A DNA stretch of 64,000 nt from Arthrobacter sp. Soil782 (GTDB lineage: Bacteria; Actinomycetota; Actinomycetes; Actinomycetales; Micrococcaceae). Below are positions 32,793-42,300 of the stretch, piece by piece. How positions within the stretch are numbered: the first letter of the stretch is position 1; every line of letters begins with the position of its first letter. The notes below the pieces were generated by a model. That model did not search any database. It was not told where the DNA came from and saw only the letters and a program-made list of their open reading frames with translations. A program made the position numbers and the translations under genes. Where the stretch lies: NCBI RefSeq assembly GCF_001428435.1, contig NZ_LMSO01000008.1:124001-188000 (forward strand). Direction: 5' to 3'.

Positions 32793-33937
32793 TCTATCTC
32801 GATGCTGCGGCCACCACTCCGGTTCGCCGGGAGGCACTCGAAGCGATGTGGCCGCTGCTCACCACCGACTATGGCAATCCGTCGAGTTCCCATACGGTCG
32901 GTGAATCGGCCGCGCGCGCTCTCGACTACGCACGCCGTCTGGTGGCCAGGGAGCTCAACTGCAAACCGAACGACGTCGTCTTCACCTCGGGCGGCACAGA
33001 GGCTGACAACCTGGCAATCAAGGGCATATCCCTGGCCCGTCCTAAGGGGAAGCATATTGTTGCATCCGCAATCGAACATCCGGCCGTCCTGGAAACGCTG
33101 GACTATCTGCAGCGGTTTCACGGCTTCCGGATATCCCTTCTTCCTGTCACCGCGGAGGGACTGGTGGAGGAAGCGACTCTCCGCGCTGTCCTCACGGAAG
33201 AGACCACGTTGTGCACCATCATGTACGCGAATAACGAGGTGGGGACGGTGCAGTCAATTCCAGCGTTGGCCTCGATCTGCCGGGAACAGGGCGTTCCCTT
33301 CCACACCGATGCAGTGCAGGCGGCGGGATGGCTGCCGCTGGATAGTGCAGAGCTCGGCGTGGACGCACTGAGCATCTCGGGTCACAAGCTCGGCGCGCCG
33401 AAGGGCTGCGGCGTTCTGTTCATCCGCTCGCGCCTTCCATTGGAACCGCTCGTTCATGGAGGCGGGCAGGAGCGGGGGAAGCGGTCAGGTACTGAGAATG
33501 TAGCGGGTGCGGTGGCCATGGCGACTGCCTTGAAGCTTGCCCAGCAGGAGCGTACCGCAAATTCAGCGGCCTCAATCGCGCGCCGTGACCATCTGATCAG
33601 CGCCGTACTTAACGGGGTCGAGGGCGCACTCCTGACGGGTCACCGGGAGCAGCGGTTGCCGAATATTGCCTCGTTCTGCTTTCCGGGCGCCAGCGGCGAG
33701 GCGATCCTGCTGGAACTGGAGCGCGCCGGGGTCGTGACCTCAAGCGGTTCGGCATGCGCGGCGGGCGCCAGCGAGCCCTCGGCGGTTCTGCTGGCGCTGG
33801 GCCTGGAACCGGACATCGCCCAGACAGCACTGCGGTTGTCGTGGACGGCCGCAACGAGTGATGCAGAGATTGCGCTCGCCGGGCGGGCGGTTGTCGCTTC
33901 AGCCAGAAGCATCCTGGGCCTTGGAAGCCGCACGTAA
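32789..33937 (+). CDS. cysteine desulfurase (NifS/IscS-like)
   Basis: 382 residues, PLP enzyme taking sulfur from cysteine. PLP lysine Lys200 in SISGHKLGAPKG; active-site Cys323 in SSGSACAAGASEPS; AIEHPAV histidine near 97. GTG start overlapping the nadC stop by 4 bases, the fourth coupled junction of the operon. In B. subtilis a NifS-like protein beside the nad genes matures NadA; the same job is inferred here. The gene ends by overlapping the convergent hydrolase gene by 39 bases. Confidence 0.95.
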   Translation: MIYLDAAATTPVRREALEAMWPLLTTDYGNPSSSHTVGESAARALDYARRLVARELNCKPNDVVFTSGGTEADNLAIKGISLARPKGKHIVASAIEHPAVLETLDYLQRFHGFRISLLPVTAEGLVEEATLRAVLTEETTLCTIMYANNEVGTVQSIPALASICREQGVPFHTDAVQAAGWLPLDSAELGVDALSISGHKLGAPKGCGVLFIRSRLPLEPLVHGGGQERGKRSGTENVAGAVAMATALKLAQQERTANSAASIARRDHLISAVLNGVEGALLTGHREQRLPNIASFCFPGASGEAILLELERAGVVTSSGSACAAGASEPSAVLLALGLEPDIAQTALRLSWTAATSDAEIALAGRAVVASARSILGLGSRT

Positions 33938-34792
33938 GGCCGCCATCAACCCTGCCGTTTCGACTGGATCTTCTATCTGCGCGAAGTGTCCGGTGCGGTT
34001 CAGCACCACGCTTTGTGAATGCGGCATGAGGGCAGCCAGGGAACGCAGCTCGCCGGGCGGGGTGAAGATGTCCTTGCTGCCGCGAGCGAGAACTACGGGG
34101 GCGCTGATCGAATGCCACGTGCCGGCGTCGTACTTTCTCAGAGCGTGTGCTGCAGCAATAAAGGACGCCGGCCGCGCATCGAGCGCAAGGTCAGCGAACA
34201 CATGGCGCTGCAGGACAGAAGGGGCAGCGAAGAACGGGCCGAGGACGAGCCTCAGCAATCCCGCGCGCTCTGCCCTATGCAGTAGCCAGGGGGCTGCTCT
34301 CCCGAGCATCCGCAAAATGAACATGAGTCCGAACATGCCAAGAAGCGGTGCCATGGCGGGATGGCGGAGCGGGTGGTTCAGGGCGGCGCCGGCTGTCAGT
34401 GCGGTTGGTGAAAGAGCGACGACGGCGTGCGTTTCTTCCGGATGCGACGCCGCAATGTCCAGCGCCAATACTGCGCCCATCGAATGCCCGAAGAGGTACC
34501 AGGACTGGTAGTTAAGGTCCCTCAGTACCTCGACGACGGCCCTGCTCTGCTGCTCAACCGTGAAGGGCAGGCTGCCGGGGGATTCTCCCCAGCCCGGCAG
34601 GTCAATCATGACGTGGTCGCAGGTGTCCGGCAGCACTGGACTGCGAACGAGCTCACGGAACGTACGCCATGAGCCCGATGCGCCATGCAGCAGAACCCAT
34701 GGCGGGGTGCCCGGTGTGATCCGGGTACTCGAATGGGCCGGGCGTATGCGCACTGCGACTGATCCCAGGGATGTATGGATGAACCGCTTCAT
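33899..34792 (-). CDS. alpha/beta-fold hydrolase
   Basis: 297 residues. LLHGASGSWRTFRELV near 34, DLPGWGESPGSL near 65, nucleophile GHSMGAVLALDIA near 102 (GxSxG), acid in LARGSKDIFTPPGE and His in GHFAQIEDP. No signal peptide. Activity unspecified; similar proteins include esterases and magnesium-chelatase accessory (BchO-like) hydrolases. Its last 39 bases overlap the cysteine desulfurase gene tail to tail, and both frames look genuine there. Confidence 0.88.
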   Translation of the reverse strand: MKRFIHTSLGSVAVRIRPAHSSTRITPGTPPWVLLHGASGSWRTFRELVRSPVLPDTCDHVMIDLPGWGESPGSLPFTVEQQSRAVVEVLRDLNYQSWYLFGHSMGAVLALDIAASHPEETHAVVALSPTALTAGAALNHPLRHPAMAPLLGMFGLMFILRMLGRAAPWLLHRAERAGLLRLVLGPFFAAPSVLQRHVFADLALDARPASFIAAAHALRKYDAGTWHSISAPVVLARGSKDIFTPPGELRSLAALMPHSQSVVLNRTGHFAQIEDPVETAGLMAALRAASKAQDASG

Positions 34793-34886
34793 GTAGGTGA
34801 TTCTGCGCCGCTCCCGCCCCGGATGTCTCCGAAGTGGTGTGCTTCACTGCATAGAGTGGACATCAGGTCATTCGAAAGGATCTGTT

Positions 34887-35669
34887 ATGAAACGCACCGT
34901 CGGGTCCCGTGCGCTGGGGGCTGTGCTGATTCTCGCCATCGCAGCCACCATCACCGGCTGTGACGACTTCGTTGTCGGCGACCGGCCGCCTGCCAGTCCC
35001 GCTGCAAGTGCAACGACTGATGCTCCGGCTTCGGCAAGCGCCAGCCCTACTCCCGTTGCGCTTCCCATGCTCCCTGAACGGGCGGCGCCGGGGGATGGAT
35101 GGACCGCATTCACCGACGAACAGAGACTTGTCAGTTTCGAGGTGCCCGAGGACTGGACGGTGGAGCCGATCGAAGATCCGGGTGAGGGGTATGACGAGGG
35201 AGGTCTGCACTTCGACGTGTCCAACGCGGAGGGCGCCAGCATGGCAGAGCTGCACACCCGAATCATCCCGCCCTCCGAGGAATGCGGCGAGGAGGCAGCG
35301 AACCCGTACATCGTTCTGACCAGCGAGCCGGTTGATGTTCCGTCGACAGCAGAGGCAGAGGGCTCGATCGAGCCGCGCTTTGTTGTGCGGCTCATCCAGG
35401 GCTACCGGTTCTTCAGCTCGTATGGGATTACGGACATGGTGGGCGGAGCGGATGGAGCGGCGTGTGTCCTGAACAACACAGTGCAGGGACCGGAGCACAT
35501 CGGCCTGTACGCCTTCGGCGACGCTGTCCAGCTCCAGGCACTGGATCCGACGCAGGTCGGCTCGCGGACGGAATCCTTTGCGACCATCGCTGACGCCCAG
35601 AAGCGATTCGATCAGGAGGACTTCGACCGGATCCGGCGGATGATCATGTCCCTCCAGGTTGCGAGCTGA
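34887..35669 (+). CDS. putative lipoprotein of unknown function
   Basis: 260 residues from ATG 34887 with GAAAGGA at 34873-34879. Signal peptide MKRTVGSRALGAVLILAIAA followed by lipobox ITGC (Cys25), so a membrane-anchored, outward-facing lipoprotein. Residues 30-58 form an Ala/Ser/Thr/Pro linker; the rest has VSFEVPEDWTVEPI, a pattern seen in PsbP/LpqN-like surface proteins that begin with a strand-rich domain. No catalytic motif recognised. TAGAGT at 34854-34859 may be its -10. Confidence 0.75.
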   Translation: MKRTVGSRALGAVLILAIAATITGCDDFVVGDRPPASPAASATTDAPASASASPTPVALPMLPERAAPGDGWTAFTDEQRLVSFEVPEDWTVEPIEDPGEGYDEGGLHFDVSNAEGASMAELHTRIIPPSEECGEEAANPYIVLTSEPVDVPSTAEAEGSIEPRFVVRLIQGYRFFSSYGITDMVGGADGAACVLNNTVQGPEHIGLYAFGDAVQLQALDPTQVGSRTESFATIADAQKRFDQEDFDRIRRMIMSLQVAS

Positions 35670-35856
35670 CCTGGCGCCGCTTCCTCACCTGGAAGCTCCG
35701 TTAACGTGAAGCTCTGCGAGCGCGACCTACTCCGAGACGGCCTTGCTCACGTCAGCGGGGGATTCATACTCTTCGTCGGGGATGCCCCGGAGGTCCCTTT
35801 CGTTCGAAGTGGACGGTAGAATCAGAATCAACAGTATGCTTACTATCGCGTTCGAT

Positions 35857-36792
35857 TCAAGGGCAGGGATCAGGCGGCAGGAAGCCCGCATACGTCACAC
35901 CGGTCAGCTCTTCACTCGCCGCCCAGAGCTTCGCAGCAACACCCTCGTCGAGGACTGACGGAGCCGGAGCTACCAGCACGGCGTTCCCGCGGGTTTCGCC
36001 CGGTCCATCCGGGCCGTAGTAGTCACCACCATGAACGTGCGGGCCGGTTGCTGCAAGAAGGATAGGCTGTGCGCCGTCCACATCCGACTGGCCCATGATC
36101 CGGAAGAATCCGCCCATGAGATCGAGCACGGCTGCTCCGCGCATCCCGGCCGTCAGGTTGGTCGTTGACAGACCCGGGTGGGCGGCAACGGCGATCAGCG
36201 GCCAACCGGCCGCCCTTACCCGCCGGTCGAGTTCCATGGTGAACATGAGGTTCGCGAGCTTGCTCTGGTTATAGGCCTTCCAGGCACGGTACCGGGCATC
36301 GGAATTCAGATCGGAAAAATTGATGCGCCCGCGCTTGTGGGCCAGGGAAGAGACCGTCACAACCCTCGCGGACGGAGACTGCCGCAGGAAGTCCAACAGC
36401 AGGCCGGTCAGTGCGAAGTGCCCCAGATGATTGATGCCGAACTGCTGCTCAAAACCATCAACCGTGCGCTTCAATGGTGTGGCCATGACTCCGGCATTGT
36501 TGACCAGGAGGTCCAGCGGGCCGGTCCAGTCTCGAGCGAACGAACGTACCGACTCCAGGTTTCCGAGATCGAGCTGCCGCAGCGTCAGTGACCCGCTGCC
36601 TGAGGCAATGCGCGCCCGCTCCAGCGCGGCCGCTCCGCGTTCCTCGCTGCGGCACGCCAGAACCACTGACGCCCCGCGCTGGGCCAAATCGATGACTGTC
36701 TGTAGCCCCAACCCGCTGTTGGCGCCGGTCACAACGGCGGTCAGGCCGTCCAGTCGGTGGTTTGCGGAGCTGTCAGTGGTAGAGCGATTCAC
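35857..36792 (-). CDS. short-chain dehydrogenase/reductase
   Basis: 311 residues, classical/extended-length SDR. Cofactor motif TGANSGLG at 22-29, NNAG at 98-101, catalytic Ser148/149 in TVSSLAH, and YxxxK as Tyr174-Lys178 (AYNQSKLAN). The Arg-rich segment ACRSEERG after strand 2 suggests NADP(H). The general shape matches retinol-dehydrogenase/WWOX-like oxidoreductases. GTG start with GAAAGG upstream. No neighbouring pathway indicates the substrate. Confidence 0.92.
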   Translation of the reverse strand: MNRSTTDSSANHRLDGLTAVVTGANSGLGLQTVIDLAQRGASVVLACRSEERGAAALERARIASGSGSLTLRQLDLGNLESVRSFARDWTGPLDLLVNNAGVMATPLKRTVDGFEQQFGINHLGHFALTGLLLDFLRQSPSARVVTVSSLAHKRGRINFSDLNSDARYRAWKAYNQSKLANLMFTMELDRRVRAAGWPLIAVAAHPGLSTTNLTAGMRGAAVLDLMGGFFRIMGQSDVDGAQPILLAATGPHVHGGDYYGPDGPGETRGNAVLVAPAPSVLDEGVAAKLWAASEELTGVTYAGFLPPDPCP

Positions 36793-36883
36793 CAGGGGCG
36801 CCTTTCTCGTCGTACCGTGTTACAGCCAGTGTTTCAGACCGGCACCGTTCACCGCTCATCGACATCCGCCAGGAGCTACCGGA

Positions 36884-37687
36884 ATGAATCGATCAGTCAC
36901 GGCTCGCCTCACCGCCACTACCCGGGCCAACACCTCAATGGCCTTTTCCGTCGCGGTGGCGCGAAACTCCGGGTATTCAGCGGTGAACGAAGTCCTAGAG
37001 GTCACGGCCAACGGTGAGCCGGTAGCGCCCACGTCCGTCCAGGACAGCCATGGCGGTATCCTCCACACGCTCACCCTCGAGCAGCCGTCGGCGCTCGAAC
37101 TGACCTACCGGGCGGAGGTGAGGGGTTCAGCCGCCGCGCCGGAGAAGGACGACGCCGACCTCATCCGGTACGTCCGCCCAAGCCGATATTGTGAATCCGA
37201 CCGGTTGCTGCCGACGTCGTACAGTCTGTTCGGAAACCTGCAGGGCAGCGAGCTGCTGGCCGCTGTGCGCGCCTGGGTAAGCGGCAACATCAGTTATGTC
37301 TCGGGATCATCCCGGCCAACCGACGGTGCCACGCAGACACTGCTTGACCGCAGAGGAGTTTGCCGCGACTACGCCCATCTGGTGATCGCGCTGCTGCGTG
37401 CCAAGGACGTACCCGCGCGCCTGGTGTCTGTTTATGCTCCGGGCCTGAATCCGATGGACTTCCATGCCGTGGTTGAAGCGTGGGTGGACGAAGCGTGGCA
37501 TGTCGTCGACGCAACAGGGCTCGCTCCTCGGACCAACCTGCTGCGCATTGCAACCGGACGGGACGCCTCGGACACCGCGTTTCTCTCCACGGTCGGCGGG
37601 AGCCTCACCCTGGACACGCTGCAGGTCACCGCTGTGGCAGATACCCTGCACGACGACGACGGCACCTCGCCGGTCCAGCTCGGCTAG
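36884..37687 (+). CDS. transglutaminase-like domain protein
   Basis: 267 residues from ATG 36884 with AGGAG at 36871-36875; a long in-frame extension upstream overlaps the SDR gene and is rejected. N-terminal beta-rich region (1-115), then a transglutaminase/protease core with catalytic Cys160 (RRGVCRDYAHL), His194 (DFHAVVEAW) and Asp209 (HVVDATG). No signal peptide, so cytosolic. Such proteins may act as peptidases; substrate unknown. Divergent from the SDR gene. Confidence 0.88.
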   Translation: MNRSVTARLTATTRANTSMAFSVAVARNSGYSAVNEVLEVTANGEPVAPTSVQDSHGGILHTLTLEQPSALELTYRAEVRGSAAAPEKDDADLIRYVRPSRYCESDRLLPTSYSLFGNLQGSELLAAVRAWVSGNISYVSGSSRPTDGATQTLLDRRGVCRDYAHLVIALLRAKDVPARLVSVYAPGLNPMDFHAVVEAWVDEAWHVVDATGLAPRTNLLRIATGRDASDTAFLSTVGGSLTLDTLQVTAVADTLHDDDGTSPVQLG

Positions 37688-37762
37688 CGCACGAGTGGCC
37701 GGCTATTCAGCCAGCCGAAAGCGGAGCGAAGCGAGCGGAAACCGACGAAGCCGACCACAAGT

Positions 37763-37788
37763 GGCGCTCAGTCCGGCCGGTGAGCGCC
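37763..37788. terminator. hairpin between convergent transglutaminase-like and marR genes
   Basis: GGCGCTCA (37763-37770), 10-base loop, TGAGCGCC (37781-37788): perfect 8-bp stem overlapping the stop codon of the minus-strand marR gene and 76 bases after the plus-strand gene. No T-run. It may help end both transcripts. Confidence 0.35.
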
Positions 37789-38247
37789 GTCGTCGTGCTC
37801 AAGGCCCGCGCGGAGCTTTGTGGTCAGGATCAAGAGCTGTTCCATTTCCTCTTCGTTCAGGAGCGGGCCGAGCAGGGCGTGGATGCCGCGCACGTGCGCC
37901 GAACCGATCTCGCGCTGCAGCCGGCGGCCTTCGTCGGTAAGTGACAGCAGCACACCGCGCTGGTCATCCGGCGCCTGTCTGCGCTGGACCAGGCCTTTGT
38001 GCTCAAGTCGCTCAGCCATCCGGCTGAGGCTCGGCTGGCTGATCAACAGATGGCTGTTGAGCTCGTTGAGCCGTGTCCAGCCGGTGGGACAGCGGCTGAG
38101 GTTGAAAAGGACGTCATACTCGCCGATGGCGAGCGTCTGAAAGGACGGATCGCGCCGAAGCCTGCGCATCACCGCCACCTGCGCCCGGAAGAGGGATTCC
38201 CACGCGTCGGCGGTGAGGCGCAGCGGTGTTGCCGGAGACTCAGGCAT
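37768..38247 (-). CDS. MarR family transcriptional regulator
   Basis: 159 residues from ATG 38247, which lies within the last codons of the LLM gene (8-base overlap, ATGCCTGA). Winged helix TRLNELNSHLLISQPSLSRMAERLEHKGLVQRRQAPDDQRGVLLSLTDEGRR (about 58-109). The longer upstream frame falls in the LLM coding sequence and is not used. Translational coupling with the flavin oxidoreductase suggests it regulates that operon. Confidence 0.9.
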   Translation of the reverse strand: MPESPATPLRLTADAWESLFRAQVAVMRRLRRDPSFQTLAIGEYDVLFNLSRCPTGWTRLNELNSHLLISQPSLSRMAERLEHKGLVQRRQAPDDQRGVLLSLTDEGRRLQREIGSAHVRGIHALLGPLLNEEEMEQLLILTTKLRAGLEHDDGAHRPD

Positions 38248-39322
38248 GGGCAGACACCGCAGCCAGCCGGTTTTCGAATGTCGGGGGAGCGGGTATCGAA
38301 GCCGGCGTGCGTTCGGCAAATTCCTTGCGCAGAGTGGGCAGTACGTCGGAGCCGAACAGGTCGAGTTGCTCCAGGACGGTTTTGAGTGGAAGCCCCGCAT
38401 GGTCAACGAGGAACAGCTGACGCTGGTAATCCCCGAAGAATTCCCGGAAGGAGAGCGTCTTGTCGATCAGCTCCTGCGGGCTACCGACGGTCAGCGGTGT
38501 CTGCGAGGTGAAGTCCTCCAGCGACGGCCCGTGCCCGTAGACCGGCGCATTGTCGAAGTAGGGGCGGAAGTCATTGACGGCGTCCTGTGACTTCGGCCGG
38601 ATGAAGAACTGTCCGCCGAGCCCGACAATTGCCTGCTCAGGTGTGCCATGGCCGTAATGGGCGTACCGCTCGCGGTAGAGCGAGATCAGCTGCTGGTAGT
38701 GCTCCTTCGGCCAGAAGATGTTGTTTGCGAAGTAACCGTCGCCGTAGTAGGCGGCGATCTCCGCGACCTGCGGTGTGCGGATGGTGCCGTGCCAGACGAA
38801 GGGTGCAACGCCGTCGAGCGGCCGCGGTGTGGAGGTGAAGTTATGCAGAGGGGTTCGGTGCTTGCCCTCCCAGGTGACCACATCTTCGTCCCAGAGCCGG
38901 CGCAGCAGATGGTAGTTCTCAACGGTGAGGTCCACGCTGTCCTGCGGATTTTTGCCGAACCAGGGGTAGACGGGCGCCGTGTTGCCGCGTCCCAGGATCA
39001 GGTCCACCCGACCATCGGCGAGGTGCTGCAGCATCGCGTAATCTTCGGCGATCTTGACCGGGTCATTGGTGGTGATCAGCGTGGTCGAAGTGGAGAGGAT
39101 GATCCGCGACGTCTGCGCTGCCACATAGCCAAGCATGGTGGTGGGGGAGCTGGGGACAAAGGGCCGGTTGTGGTGCTCGCCGGTCGCGAAGACATCCATG
39201 CCGACGTCTTCGGCGTGCTTGGCGATGGTCACCATGGCCTTGATGCGCTCGTGTTCGCTCGGTGCTTTGCCCGTGGTGGGATCAACCGTTACGTCCCCGA
39301 CGCTGAAGATACCGATCTGCAT
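38240..39322 (-). CDS. LLM class flavin-dependent oxidoreductase
   Basis: 360 residues, luciferase-like TIM-barrel monooxygenase. MQIGIFSVGDVTVDP at the start, DVFATGEHHNRPFVPSSP near 40-57, AEDYAMLQHLADGRVDLILGRGN near 92-114 (the LLM family signature), YGDGYFANN. FMN is likely for this group. A MarR regulator follows with an 8-base overlap; the substrate is unknown. AGGAGGA ribosome binding site at 39327-39333. Confidence 0.92.
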   Translation of the reverse strand: MQIGIFSVGDVTVDPTTGKAPSEHERIKAMVTIAKHAEDVGMDVFATGEHHNRPFVPSSPTTMLGYVAAQTSRIILSTSTTLITTNDPVKIAEDYAMLQHLADGRVDLILGRGNTAPVYPWFGKNPQDSVDLTVENYHLLRRLWDEDVVTWEGKHRTPLHNFTSTPRPLDGVAPFVWHGTIRTPQVAEIAAYYGDGYFANNIFWPKEHYQQLISLYRERYAHYGHGTPEQAIVGLGGQFFIRPKSQDAVNDFRPYFDNAPVYGHGPSLEDFTSQTPLTVGSPQELIDKTLSFREFFGDYQRQLFLVDHAGLPLKTVLEQLDLFGSDVLPTLRKEFAERTPASIPAPPTFENRLAAVSAHA

Positions 39323-39357
39323 GGGATTCCTCCTCCTAGAAGTACATGCATTTGCAT

Positions 39358-42300
39358 CTACTGTACTCCGTAACCAGCAGGCTCGGGGATTTGTTCCCGT
39401 TCACGACCCACCTCAGCACTCCGCTCCCGCCGGCCTTCGATGAGGCGGTAGAGCACCGGAACCAGTACCAGGGTCAACAGCGTCGAAGAGACAAGACCAC
39501 CAACGACGACGACGGCAAGCGGTTGGGAGATGAACCCGCCTTCTCCGGTCAGACCGAGGGCCATCGGGGTTAGGGCGAAGACCGTTGCAAGGGCCGTCAT
39601 CAGGATGGGACGAAGGCGTTGCCTGGACCCGCGGGTGACTGCATCGGCAACACTGAGCCCTGGCAAACCATTCTGCGGCCGACGGTACTGGTTGATCAGG
39701 TCAATGAGCACGATCGCGTTCGTTACAACGATGCCGACCAACATCAGCATACCGATCAGCGAGGGTAGCCCGAGCGGAATTCCGGTGAGAACGAGCAGCG
39801 CGATAGCACCGGTAGCCGCGAAGGGAACCGAGACCAGGAGGATGAGCGGTTGGATAAGGCTCTTGAACGTTGCCACCATGATGACGTACACAATCGCCAC
39901 CGCCGCCCAGAGCGCGAGGAAGAGCTGGCCGAAGGAATCCGCCTGCTGCTCGGAGGCACCGCCCAGCGTGGCAGTGGCCCCGGCTGGCAGCGTGACGGCG
40001 TCCAGCCGCTCAGTGACGGACGCCGTCAGTGCGCCCAGATTGTCCTGGGACGGCGTAATGGAAACCTGCGCTGTCCGTTCGCCGTTTGAACTGGTGATCG
40101 TCAGCGGAACCTGGACCTCTTCCACCGTGGCGACATCCGTCAGCGGGATTGGCCCGGCCGGCGTCGGCAACGAGAGATCGCGGAGTTGGTCCAGGCTGGT
40201 GATTTCCGTTCCCTCACCGATCAGGATGGGGTAATCCGTGGCATCGAGCCGGACGGTGCCTCCCGGAACGGCGCTGATGCTGCCGCCCAACAGCGCGCCG
40301 ATCTGGCCCTCGGTCAGTCCTGCCTCCACCGCCGCGTTCCGGTCCACGCTCACCTGGATCTGCGGCTGGGCGGCGGCGAGGTTCGACGTCACATCGCGAG
40401 CTCCCGGCACCCCCTGCATGGCGGCGACGACGGCCTCGCTTGCCTCAGCGAGGACGTCCGGTTCGGGAGCAGTGATATCGATGTCCACCGTGCTCGACGT
40501 CCCCAATCCACCCTGCTGGTTGGACAGCGAGATCTCGCCCGCTCCCTCAAGCTCGTTCAGCGCGGAGCGAACCTCGTTCTGCAGCTGCTGCTGGTCCGCG
40601 TCCTCCTCGGTAGTCACGGTGAACTGCGCGGTGGAAGCGCCGGCGGAAAAACGGGCTCCGACTGCCCCCGCTGCGTTCCCGACCGTGACCTGCACGTCAC
40701 GGATTTCCTCGAAACCGGCCAGCGCTTCCTCCACGCGCCCCGCTTCGGCAACGGTGTTCTCAAGACTTGACCCCGGCTGCTGGCGCTGGATGACGCTGAA
40801 ACTGTTCTGGCCGGTGTTGCCCAGGAGATTGGTCTGCATGAAGGGAACCAGCGCCACTGTTCCGGCAAGCACTAGCGCTCCGGCCACCACAGTCCACACC
40901 GGATGGTGTTGGGTTATCCGGAGGATGGGAAGGTACCCCCGCTGGAGCCAGGACCGCTGCTCCTTTTCCTCAGCGCGGTGCCGCTGCTCCGCCGCAGCAG
41001 TCGCAGCCGGGGCCGGGTCTGCCTGATCGGCTGCGATCCGCGTCCGCGGCAGGAACCAGTAGGCCAGCACCGGGACGATTGTCAGCGACACAGCCAGGGA
41101 CGCCAGGAGCGCAATCGTGACGGTCAACGCAAACGGCCGGAACAGTTCACCCGCCAGATCCCCGACAAAGGCGATCGGGGCAAAAACCGCCACCGTGGTC
41201 AGCGTGGAAGCTGTAATGGCGCCGGCAACCTCGCGGATGGCGGTGAGGATGGCCGAGCGTTTGTCCTCGCCGTAACTGAGGTGACGCTTGATGTTCTCAA
41301 TGACCACGATCGAGTCATCGACGACCCGGCCGATCGCAATAGTTAGCGCACCGAGCGTCAGGATATTGAGCGAGTAGCCGGTAGCCCACAACCCGATGAA
41401 CGTGATCAGCAGCGACAGCGGAATGGACACTGCGGTCACCAGCGTTGACCGCGCGGAGAGAAGGAAGACCAGAATAACGACGACGGCGAAGCCCAGCCCC
41501 AGCAGCCCCTCGGTTGTGAGGTCGGCGATGGAACGCTCGATGAAGGGCGCTTGGTCGAAGATCACCGTGATATTCGCGCCGTCGCCCAGTTCAGCCTCAA
41601 GCTCGGGGATCAGGGCAGTCACCGCATTGGAGAGAGTCACGGTATCTGCGGACGGAACCTTCGTTACCGTGAGCGCCAGTGTTTCGGTGCCGTTGGTACG
41701 TGTGATGGACGTGGCGTCGTCGTCGGCTATCGAAACCTCCGCAACCTCCCCGATTGTTGCCGGGTCGGTGGCGCCTGTACTGGCTTCCGGCGGCAGGATC
41801 GGCAGGGCGCGGATGTCGTCCAGCGACTGCACGGGACTGCCCGCCTGGATCGTAAGGGAACGTTCGCCCTCCTCGAGGGTGCCGATGGGAAACAGCTCGC
41901 CGTTGTTTTCGAGCGCGTCGATGATGTCGCCGGTGGATAGTCCCTGTGCAGCGAGATCTTCCTGGCGGGGAAGGATGGAGATGTGCTGTTCGGCACCGCC
42001 GGTGATCTCGGCGCTGCGGACACCCTCTACCTTTTGAAGCCGCGGCACCGTGAGCCTCGTCAGTTCCTCGCCCAGTTCGCTCAGGGAGCGGTCTGAGGAC
42101 ACGGCCATGAAGACAACGGGGAGGTCGTTGATGCTTCCGGCCAACGACTGCGGCTCAACGTCGTCCGGCAGGGCAGAACGTACGGTCGAGATGGCGCGGT
42201 CCACCTGCCCTCGGGCGCGGTCCAGATCCGTACCGTAGGCGAACATCAAGCTGACGGTGGAAACGCCGTTGCGCGACGTCGTGGAGGACGATTCAAGGCC

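Noticed and set aside
37716-37762. GCGGAGCGAAGCGAGCGG-type sequence between convergent genes
   Set aside because: Looks like a simple purine-rich imperfect repeat; no stem, ORF or promoter that I can defend.
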